Source: Paenibacillus phytohabitans (GTDB lineage Bacteria; Bacillota; Bacilli; Paenibacillales; Paenibacillaceae). From it: a stretch of DNA of 64,000 bases. The DNA lies in contig NZ_WHOB01000091.1 of the NCBI RefSeq assembly GCF_013141775.1, positions 20,679 through 84,678 on the forward strand, given 5' to 3'. Below the pieces are notes generated by a model, which had not been told where the DNA came from, made no database searches, and saw nothing but the letters and a program-made list of their open reading frames with translations. Shown here one piece after another: positions 57,446-64,000 of this stretch. How positions within the stretch are numbered: the first letter of the stretch is position 1; every line of letters starts with the position of its first letter. The translations under genes were made by a program, and so were the position numbers.

Positions 57446-59923
57446 TTATTCGGTTTCGACTTCCTTCTCTTCCTTCTCCAGGACGACCTCAGCCGGCACT
57501 TCCACTTTGGTTACTACAAGCTCGCCGTTCACCTCATCAATGTTGAGGGAATCACCTTTCTTAATGTTGCCCTTAAGCAGCTCTTCGGAAAGGCGGTCTT
57601 CGATGTGCTTCTGAATCGCCCGGCGGAGCGGGCGGGCACCGAAGGCCGGGTCATAGCCCTCTTTGGCCAGGAAAGCCTTGGCGCCGTCGGTAAGCAGGAA
57701 GTCTACATCATATTCACGCAGACGCTTGCGCAGCTCCTCGGACATCAGGGTAACGATCTCGGCGATATGCTTCTCATCCAGAGAGTGGAAGACAATAATC
57801 TCGTCGATCCGGTTCAGGAACTCAGGGCGGAAGCTCTTCTTCAGCTCTTCCATTACCTTGCCCTTCATATTGCCGTAATCGGCACCGGCATCCTGTACCG
57901 CGGTGAAGCCCAGAGTCGAATTCTTGCGGATCGCTTGTGCCCCTACGTTAGAGGTCAGGATAATTAAGGTATTGCGGAAATCGACTACACGGCCTTTGGA
58001 GTCGGTCAGACGGCCGTCTTCCAGTACCTGCAGCAGAATATTGAATACTTCAGGGTGAGCCTTCTCAATCTCATCCAGCAGGACCACGGAATACGGTTTG
58101 CGGCGTACCTTCTCAGTCAGCTGTCCGCCTTCTTCATATCCTACATAGCCTGGAGGCGCTCCGACCAGACGGGAGGTAGAGTGCTTCTCCATGTACTCCG
58201 ACATATCGATACGGATTACCGCATTCTCGTCACCGAACATGGCTTCGGCAAGTGCCCGTGCCAGCTCGGTTTTACCGACCCCGGTTGGACCGAGGAAGAT
58301 GAAGGAACCCATTGGACGTTTCGGATCCTTCAGACCCGCACGTGCCCGGCGGAGAGCCCGGCTGACAGCCTTAACGGCTTCGTCCTGGCCGATTACCCGT
58401 TCATGCAGTATTGATTCCATATTGAGCAGACGGTCGGTTTCCTCTTCCTTCAGCTTGCTGACCGGAATGCCGGTCCAGCTGGCAACCACCTGTGCGATAT
58501 CCTCAGGCGTAACCTGGGAGTCCGTACGGCCCTGCTTCTCTTTCCACTGGTTCTTCGTGGTATCGAGCTCTTCACGGATCTTCTGCTCGGTATCGCGCAG
58601 CGCTGCAGCCTTCTCGAATTCCTGGCTTTGTACAGCGGAATCCTTCTCCTTGCGGATATCATCCAGACGCATTTCGAGTTCCTTCAGATTCGGCGGGATG
58701 GTGTAAGAGTTAAGTCTTACCTTGGAGCCTGCTTCATCAATCAGGTCAATCGCTTTGTCCGGCAGGAACCGGTCAGGGATATAGCGGTCGGACAGCTTCA
58801 CAGCTTCCACAATAGCTTCATCCGTAATCTTCACCCGGTGATGGGCTTCATAACGGTCCCGAAGACCGAATAAGATCTGTACAGCTTCTGCAGGAGAAGG
58901 CTGATCCACCGTAATTGGCTGGAAGCGGCGTTCAAGTGCAGCGTCTTTCTCAATATATTTGCGGTATTCATCAAGCGTTGTGGCACCGATGCACTGCAGT
59001 TCACCACGGGCCAGAGCGGGCTTCAGGATGTTGGAGGCATCAATTGCACCTTCCGCACCACCGGCTCCGATCAGGGTATGCAGCTCATCGATGAAGAGCA
59101 CGATATTGCCTGCCTGGCGAATCTCATCCATGATTTTTTTGAGGCGGTCTTCGAACTCACCGCGGTATTTCGTACCGGCAACTACAGAACCCATATCCAG
59201 GGTCATTACGCGTTTGTCGCGCAAGGTTTCCGGAATTTCATTATTGATGATCTTTTGGGCCAGGCCTTCAGCAATTGCTGTTTTACCAACCCCTGGCTCA
59301 CCGATCAGCACCGGATTATTCTTGGTACGGCGGCTGAGCACCTGAATAACACGTTCAATTTCCTTGCTGCGGCCGATAACCGGGTCGAGGTTGCCGTCCT
59401 TGGCATAGGCAGTCAAGTCACGGGCCAGACCATCCAGCGTTGGTGTGCTGACATTAACCGGAGCACCGCTATGGCTTGAAGTGGCTTCACTGCTGCCCAG
59501 AAGCTGCAGCACCTGCTGACGGGCCTTATTCAGGCTGATACCGAGATTGTTCAGCACACGGGCAGCTACGCCCTCTCCTTCACGGATGAGTCCGAGCAGG
59601 ATATGCTCAGTGCCCACGTACGTATGACCCAGCTTGCGGGCTTCGTCCATAGACAGCTCGATAACTTTTTTGGCACGAGGAGTATAAGCGATGTTGGTCG
59701 GTTGTTCCTGACCTCTGCCAATCAGCGTTTCCACTTCATCCTGAATCTTCTCAAGACCCAGACCGAGTCCGATCAGTGCCTTGGCGGCAATGCCGTCCCC
59801 TTCACGAATCAGTCCGAGCAAAATATGTTCTGTCCCAATGTTGTTGTGTCCCAAACGAACGGCTTCTTCCTGCGCCAGCGCCAGCACCTTTTGTGCGCGT
59901 TCCGTAAATCTTCCAAACATCAT
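57446..59923 (-). CDS. clpC: ATP-dependent Clp protease ATPase subunit ClpC
   Basis: 825 residues. Two N-terminal repeats (MMFGRFTERAQKVLALAQEE...), first AAA+ module with GEPGVGKTAIAEG, a middle UVR-type coiled region (DDIRKEKDSAVQSQEFEKAA), second AAA+ module with GPTGVGKTELARALAEAMF. Partner of ClpP for proteins tagged by McsB phosphoarginine. Ends in an acidic tail. Confidence 0.98.
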   Translation of the reverse strand: MMFGRFTERAQKVLALAQEEAVRLGHNNIGTEHILLGLIREGDGIAAKALIGLGLGLEKIQDEVETLIGRGQEQPTNIAYTPRAKKVIELSMDEARKLGHTYVGTEHILLGLIREGEGVAARVLNNLGISLNKARQQVLQLLGSSEATSSHSGAPVNVSTPTLDGLARDLTAYAKDGNLDPVIGRSKEIERVIQVLSRRTKNNPVLIGEPGVGKTAIAEGLAQKIINNEIPETLRDKRVMTLDMGSVVAGTKYRGEFEDRLKKIMDEIRQAGNIVLFIDELHTLIGAGGAEGAIDASNILKPALARGELQCIGATTLDEYRKYIEKDAALERRFQPITVDQPSPAEAVQILFGLRDRYEAHHRVKITDEAIVEAVKLSDRYIPDRFLPDKAIDLIDEAGSKVRLNSYTIPPNLKELEMRLDDIRKEKDSAVQSQEFEKAAALRDTEQKIREELDTTKNQWKEKQGRTDSQVTPEDIAQVVASWTGIPVSKLKEEETDRLLNMESILHERVIGQDEAVKAVSRALRRARAGLKDPKRPMGSFIFLGPTGVGKTELARALAEAMFGDENAVIRIDMSEYMEKHSTSRLVGAPPGYVGYEEGGQLTEKVRRKPYSVVLLDEIEKAHPEVFNILLQVLEDGRLTDSKGRVVDFRNTLIILTSNVGAQAIRKNSTLGFTAVQDAGADYGNMKGKVMEELKKSFRPEFLNRIDEIIVFHSLDEKHIAEIVTLMSEELRKRLREYDVDFLLTDGAKAFLAKEGYDPAFGARPLRRAIQKHIEDRLSEELLKGNIKKGDSLNIDEVNGELVVTKVEVPAEVVLEKEEKEVETE

Positions 59924-59959
59924 ATCTCCTGCACCTCCACGGATAATATATATCTATAA

Positions 59960-61024
59960 TTAATGTTGTGATCCCAGTGTTTCCCGGAGCAGCTTTGCCC
60001 GGTACATATCGCGTTCGGTGGACGAAAGCTCGTCGCCGAACAGCTTTTGCAGAAAGCCCGGCTGAGTCTTGACATTCAGCTCATTAAGCACTGAAATCGA
60101 AGGCCCTTCCAGTATCCCCAAATCTACACCAAGCCTCAGATCGGAGAGCCGCTGTGCAGACTCTTTAAGCTCCATCACAGCCGCGTAGGCTAGAATCCCG
60201 TATGAACGTTTGATGCGGTCGGTAATCCGCAGTGCGGAATCCACAAGCAGGCGTTCACGCGCGTTCCGCTCATGCTCTATAATCTGGGTAACTACGCTGT
60301 GTAGATTCTCAATAATCTCATTCTCGGTCTGGCCAAGCGTAATCTGGTTGGAAATCTGAAAGATATTCCCTACTGCTTCGCTGCCTTCACCATAAATTCC
60401 TCTAACGGTAAGACCGACCTGATTAACAGCGGATAGAATCCGGTTAATCTGATGGGTCATAACCAGTGCCGGCAGATGAACCATTACCGAGGCTCTGAGC
60501 CCGGTTCCCACATTGGTGGGACAACTGGTCAGGTATCCTCTGCGGTCATCAAAAGCGTAATTGACAGCAGCCTCAAAGATATCATCAATGGCTGTTGCCC
60601 TTACCCAGGCTTCTCTGACCTGCAGCCCTGGAAACAGGCATTGAATGCGGAGATGATCCTCCTCGTTGATCATAATGCTGACTGACTCGTCCTCATTAAG
60701 AATGACTGCTCCGCCTTTGGAATCATCAGCCAGATTAGGACTGATCAGATGCTTCTCCACCAGTACTTTTTTATCCAGCTCATCGAGCTCATCCAGCCTC
60801 AGCAGCTGAAAGTTGCCGAAATCCGCAGAGGCTTCTCCCTGAAATACAGGAGCAAGCTGCTCCAGCACCTCTTCCGACTGCTGCGCAGACGCCAATAGCG
60901 GGAAGGGAAGGTGCTCCAGATTACGGGCGATACGCATGCGGCTGCTGATAACAATCTCGGAATGACTCCCGCCGCAGCGCATCCAGTCACTGAGTGCTTG
61001 TTCGGTAAACCGGAGACTTGACAT
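59960..61024 (-). CDS. mcsB: Protein arginine kinase McsB
   Basis: 354 residues from ATG 61024 (MSSLRFTEQALSDWMRCGGS), after AGGAGGGGATTCCAC. Phosphagen-kinase fold: IVISSRMRIARNLEHLPFPL, LTSCPTNVGTGLRASVMVHL with the catalytic Cys, and IYGEGSEAVGNIFQISNQ. Phosphorylates arginines on CtsR and misfolded proteins. Confidence 0.97.
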   Translation of the reverse strand: MSSLRFTEQALSDWMRCGGSHSEIVISSRMRIARNLEHLPFPLLASAQQSEEVLEQLAPVFQGEASADFGNFQLLRLDELDELDKKVLVEKHLISPNLADDSKGGAVILNEDESVSIMINEEDHLRIQCLFPGLQVREAWVRATAIDDIFEAAVNYAFDDRRGYLTSCPTNVGTGLRASVMVHLPALVMTHQINRILSAVNQVGLTVRGIYGEGSEAVGNIFQISNQITLGQTENEIIENLHSVVTQIIEHERNARERLLVDSALRITDRIKRSYGILAYAAVMELKESAQRLSDLRLGVDLGILEGPSISVLNELNVKTQPGFLQKLFGDELSSTERDMYRAKLLRETLGSQH

Positions 61025-61053
61025 GTGGAATCCCCTCCTATATATCAAAGACT

Positions 61054-61578
61054 TTACTCTTGTGGCATTTCTTTTTCAAGTTTGCGGATCTGATCCCTCA
61101 GCTCAGCTGCAGTTTCAAACTCCTCCTGCATAATGCTCTGCTGTAATTCCTGCTTCAGCTCATCAATTTGGCGTTTACACATGATCTGTGCACCCGCCCG
61201 TTTGGGAAGCTTGCCCACATGGGCCGTACTTCCGTGTACCCGTCTGAAGAGCGGGTCCAGCGTGCTGTCAAAATATTTGTAGCACGAGCTGCAGCCGAAC
61301 CGTCCAAGCTTGCTGAACTGTGAGTAGGTCATACCGCAGTTCTCACACTGCAGCCCCTGCACAGTCTGTGCGGCCTCTGACTTGCCCTTGCCTGCGCTCT
61401 CCAGATCAAGCAGCCCGGAAAGCAAGCTGTGTATGGAGAATCCTCCGGCAGTGCCGGGGATGAGCTCCCCCTTTTCCCGCGCACAGCTTTCACAAATATG
61501 AAATTCTGTCTTCTCTCCGTTCACGATCTTCGTGAAGTGGAGTGTAGCCGGTTTGACCCCGCATTCCTGGCATAGCAT
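61054..61578 (-). CDS. mcsA: McsA, activator of McsB
   Basis: 174 residues from ATG 61578 (MLCQECGVKPATLHFTKIVN), with GAGGGAGG upstream. Four CxxC-type pairs (CQEC, CESC, CENC, CSSC) for two zinc sites, then a UVR domain (QIDELKQELQQSIMQEEFET). Binds and activates McsB. Confidence 0.96.
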   Translation of the reverse strand: MLCQECGVKPATLHFTKIVNGEKTEFHICESCAREKGELIPGTAGGFSIHSLLSGLLDLESAGKGKSEAAQTVQGLQCENCGMTYSQFSKLGRFGCSSCYKYFDSTLDPLFRRVHGSTAHVGKLPKRAGAQIMCKRQIDELKQELQQSIMQEEFETAAELRDQIRKLEKEMPQE

Positions 61579-61608
61579 GAGCGGTGTCCCTCCCTCACAT
61601 TTTGACAA

Positions 61609-62073
61609 TTATTTGCCTAACAAAGAGATTAGCATGGCCTTCATTAGCTTGGCACGAATCTCATCCCGGTACGGCAGATTAACCGTCAGGCATTCCCGGG
61701 AAACAGCGGACCGCATAAGACACGCTTCACGCTTGGAGAGAAAACGGGCCTCCTCCAGCTGATAAATCAGTCCTTCGGCGGAATTCTGGTCAATATCATT
61801 CCCTATTGTGGAGTTCAGATGTGCATACAGTGCCACATTCTGAGGCAGTTCGAAGCGCTGAATCCGGATATACCCTCCACCGCCGCGTTTGCTCTCCACT
61901 ACATATCCCTTTTCCAAAGTAAAGCGTGTACTGATGACGTAATTGATCTGCGACGGGACACAGGAGAACTGGTCCGCCAGATCATTGCGCTGAATTTCCA
62001 CCGTACCTTCGGGACTTTCATGCAAAATATTCTTCAGATATTGTTCAATAATATCGGAGATATTACGCATCAC
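61609..62073 (-). CDS. ctsR: Transcriptional repressor CtsR
   Basis: 154 residues. The winged helix reads ISDIIEQYLKNILHESPEGT and SQINYVISTRFTLEKGYVVE, followed by SKRGGGGYIRI, the glycine-rich thermosensor and wing. Starts GTG 62073 or ATG 62070 (GTGATG), both after GGAGGATGA. It represses its own operon; a consensus operator is present. Confidence 0.97.
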   Translation of the reverse strand: MMRNISDIIEQYLKNILHESPEGTVEIQRNDLADQFSCVPSQINYVISTRFTLEKGYVVESKRGGGGYIRIQRFELPQNVALYAHLNSTIGNDIDQNSAEGLIYQLEEARFLSKREACLMRSAVSRECLTVNLPYRDEIRAKLMKAMLISLLGK

Positions 62074-62164
62074 TCATCCTCCAGTGTGTAAGCCTTGGTT
62101 AAGCTTGTGCTGTGTCAACGTCCGCCGTCCATACATAGCTCTAAAGAATTTAACCCGGGGACTG

Positions 62165-62197
62165 AAGTGCGAATCGGCTGCAACAGCCTTCGTACTT
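62165..62197 (-). other. Hairpin in the ctsR 5' leader
   Basis: The minus strand folds as AAGT-CGA-GGCTG-TTG-CAGCC-TCG-ACTT, with single-base and three-base bulges, in a leader of about 200 bases between the promoter and ctsR. No T-run follows. The 62074-62433 gap otherwise contains the CtsR operator, the promoter and one terminal hairpin, with no gene. Confidence 0.5.
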
Positions 62198-62253
62198 AGC
62201 CTGACCACCAACTGTTACAATTCTAAGAACACTGTTGTCGAGCTCGCGTTGAC

Positions 62254-62270
62254 TTTGACTTTCTTTGACT
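62254..62270 (-). promoter_or_regulatory. CtsR operator
   Basis: Minus strand AGTCAAAGAAAGTCAAA, a perfect tandem heptad (RGTCAAA-NNN-RGTCAAA), with a third partial half site GTCAACG beyond it. It lies immediately after the -10 box and covers the transcription start. Confidence 0.93.
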
Positions 62271-62278
62271 TTTTTCAT

Positions 62279-62306
62279 ATTATAACATATTCTCACTGAA
62301 TTCCAA
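62279..62306 (-). promoter_or_regulatory. Promoter of ctsR-mcsA-mcsB-clpC
   Basis: Minus strand TTGGAA (62301-62306), 16-base spacer, TATAAT (62279-62284); transcription near 62272, within the operator. Confidence 0.78.
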
Positions 62307-62389
62307 GTGGTTGCTCTTATTTTTTACTTTTTAGCCGTATTGTATTCCGAATAGCTTCACGGATCCCATTGCAAGGGGATATGTATATT

Positions 62390-62424
62390 AGGCTCTCCTG
62401 CTTCTAATGTAAGCGGAAGAGCCT
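62390..62424 (-). terminator. Hairpin after the acetyltransferase gene
   Basis: AGGCTCTTCCGCTT and an imperfect complement (GAAGCAGGAGAGCCT) form a stem of about 14 bp just after the stop; no T-run. Probably a weak terminator. Confidence 0.55.
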
Positions 62425-62433
62425 TCAGGTTTG

Positions 62434-63606
62434 TCAGAAAAAATCAAATAAAGCCGTTTGCGCCTGCGGGATCAGCTTCTCCAGCCAATCTACAGCTTCA
62501 TGCGTTCCGGATAACTGTCCATACCGGGCCATTTCAACTGGACGTCTGTATCCCATCAACAGTACGGTAAGTGTACCAATACTGCATATAAGATCAGCGT
62601 TTGATCTGTCTCCCAGGATCTGAGTAAATGATACCTCCCCGTGTTCAGCTACTGTCCAACGCCAAAGGCCGTTATTCCAGGGGGCATGCTCATCTTCTAT
62701 ATAAAGCAGCCGTTCCCGGATACCGCTCAGCGCATGGAAAGACAAATTCTCTATAAAGGCTTGGGCGTTGACAATGCGTGCCATGAAGTACGGATAATTC
62801 TCCTGGGCAATCCGCGGGTCGGGAAGCAAATACGGCAGAATGTCATCAGAGGGAACCAGCTTCAATGAAGCTCCGGTGATCATCGAGTCATGGTTAGCCA
62901 GAAATGTCCACAGCCCTTGGCGGGCCTTCTCATTCAGATAGACAAATTCATCGATGACCAGTTCTTTGTTCACTATTTTATACAGCACATACCCTTCCGG
63001 TTCACCCTGCTGCGAATAAAATACACACTGATGTGTATCTTCATCGAGTACTTTTTCCTTCCACCATTCCGCCGTACGTTGCAGTGTGCCGTTGTACCGG
63101 GCTGCAAATGTGACATATAGCTGTTGCAATACTTCAATATCAGCCGCCCCGCGCTTCACAGAGCCCTGTATTTCAGCCTTCCGCGGGAATTTATCCACAG
63201 GTATGTTGTATTTCTTATATTCACAATAGATCTCCCAGCCAAATTTACGGTAAAAGGGAATTAAAAACGGGTGCAAAAAAGACAGTGTTTGCCCCGCTTC
63301 GTTCATGGTTTGCAGCGTATGGGTCAACAGCTTGGCCACATATCCCTGCCTGCGGTTCTCCGGCCACGTGGCTACACCCGCAATTCCACCCATAGATACG
63401 GGCTTGCCCTGTATGTATGCCTGAAGCGGAAGAAGTACCAGCTTGGCACTTAAACTTGTTCCTTCGAATACTCCCCATATTTGATCCGGCTTGAACTTCG
63501 CTCTGGCGCGTTCCCTGTCTTCTCCGGACACCTTGTACTGAAAAGCATATTCAGACAAGCCTAAGCCTTCTTCAAAATCATCTGCATGCAATTGCCTTAT
63601 TTCCAT
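62434..63606 (-). CDS. Eis-family GNAT N-acetyltransferase
   Basis: 390 residues from ATG 63606 (MEIRQLHADDFEEGLGLSEY), with GGGGTGAG upstream. First GNAT domain with GVATWPENRRQGYVAKLL (acetyl-CoA loop RRQGYV, about 88), second GNAT-like domain, and a C-terminal SCP2-like part, ending with an aromatic residue and carboxylate (LFDFF), as in Eis proteins whose C-terminal carboxylate is catalytic. Mycobacterial Eis acetylates aminoglycosides and peptides; substrate here unknown. Confidence 0.85.
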   Translation of the reverse strand: MEIRQLHADDFEEGLGLSEYAFQYKVSGEDRERARAKFKPDQIWGVFEGTSLSAKLVLLPLQAYIQGKPVSMGGIAGVATWPENRRQGYVAKLLTHTLQTMNEAGQTLSFLHPFLIPFYRKFGWEIYCEYKKYNIPVDKFPRKAEIQGSVKRGAADIEVLQQLYVTFAARYNGTLQRTAEWWKEKVLDEDTHQCVFYSQQGEPEGYVLYKIVNKELVIDEFVYLNEKARQGLWTFLANHDSMITGASLKLVPSDDILPYLLPDPRIAQENYPYFMARIVNAQAFIENLSFHALSGIRERLLYIEDEHAPWNNGLWRWTVAEHGEVSFTQILGDRSNADLICSIGTLTVLLMGYRRPVEMARYGQLSGTHEAVDWLEKLIPQAQTALFDFF

Positions 63607-63722
63607 GCTGCTCACCCCGTTAATGAATTTATAGAGATAGAGTCCAATGGTTGCTCAGATTGAGTATATCAAGCAAATTGTCCAGAAGCTAATGAGGTAC
63701 AAAAATAGCCCGTGAACAAAAG

Positions 63723-63988
63723 TTATCCACAGGTTTTGTAGAGTAAAACAAAAAACCGGAAAGAGTTTCTTCCCGGCAAAAATTAGTTATCCACGATTCA
63801 TATTTATCTATCCACAAAATTCACTTTTTATCCACAAAAACAGTGGATTACTTAGGTTTTCTCTTGACTCATTCGCCTGAATATGCATTTTAGTCCACAT
63901 TATCACGGAAAAGACTTCTTCCTGAAATTGTATCCACATGTGCGTAAGTTTTCAACAGTTACTGAAATTTATCCACAGCTTTTCCACA
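63723..63988 (+). other. DnaA-box cluster (candidate oriC or DnaA-titration locus)
   Basis: Same-strand DnaA boxes: TTATCCACA at 63723-63731, 63828-63836 and 63969-63977; TTTTCCACA at 63980-63988; one-mismatch copies TTATCCACG (63787), CTATCCACA (63808) and GTATCCACA (63931). The sequence is AT-rich and continues to the window end. All adjacent genes read away from it. The stretch 63607-64000 holds no gene. Confidence 0.8.
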
Positions 63989-64000
63989 ACCCTGCACAAA

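Noticed and set aside
1..64000. CRISPR arrays, rRNA, tRNA genes and insertion sequences
   Set aside because: No regularly spaced repeats, no cloverleaf candidates or rRNA sequence, and no transposase-like frame seen on either strand.

Overview
This window comes from a Gram-positive, low-to-mid-GC Firmicute, most likely Paenibacillus or a close relative. The evidence is the conserved Bacillus-type order ctsR-mcsA-mcsB-clpC, radA-disA, yacL-ispD-ispF-gltX-cysE-cysS-mrnC-rlmB-rae1-sigH-rpmG-secE-nusG-rplKA-rplJL-rsmC-rpoBC-ybxF-rpsLG-fusA-tuf and then the whole S10-spc-alpha cluster. Further support comes from TTG starts on rpoB and rpoC, strong AGGAGG-type ribosome binding sites, CtsR, McsAB, DisA and sigma-H. 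Species identity cannot be read from this sequence alone. Nearly every housekeeping gene is on the minus strand, so transcription runs away from the right end, which carries a dense cluster of DnaA boxes (about 63.72-63.99 kb).

Layout, left to right. (1) 1-6.0 kb: an accessory island of contractile-tail genes (tape measure, tail assembly chaperone with a -1 frameshift site, tube, sheath, terminator-like protein) read leftward. They follow a sigma-like activator; a divergently transcribed XRE repressor and an ImmA/IrrE peptidase lie on the plus strand. Four copies of a 16-bp palindrome lie between the two regulators. No capsid, portal or terminase gene lies between the activator and the tail genes, so a headless particle (R-type tailocin, comparable to diffocin or a PBSX relative) is the best reading. 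(2) 6.1-23.4 kb: rpsI, rplM, truA and the alpha, spc and S10 ribosomal protein operons. (3) 23.6-26.95 kb: an oxygen-sensing island between tuf and rpsJ. It holds a globin-coupled transducer (HemAT), an FNR with four cysteines placed as in E. coli FNR, and a V4R protein plus a cupin behind a textbook class II FNR-dependent promoter. (4) 27-31.9 kb: str operon. (5) 31.9-43.8 kb: rpoC, rpoB, rsmC, rplL, rplJ, rplA, rplK, nusG, secE, rpmG. (6) 44.1-53.2 kb: sigH, rae1, rlmB, mrnC, cysS, cysE (behind a cysteine T-box), gltX, ispF, ispD, yacL. (7) 53.4-57.2 kb: a small plus-strand gene of unknown function, pssA, disA, radA. (8) 57.4-62.3 kb: the CtsR stress operon with its operator. (9) 62.4-64 kb: an Eis-like acetyltransferase and the DnaA-box cluster.

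The housekeeping part builds ribosomes and RNA polymerase and is controlled by visible leaders: the L10 leader, a candidate L13 leader and a T-box. The stress operon makes a repressor, its adaptor and arginine kinase, and the ClpC unfoldase. The two accessory modules (tail cluster and oxygen-sensing island) are the parts most worth further work.
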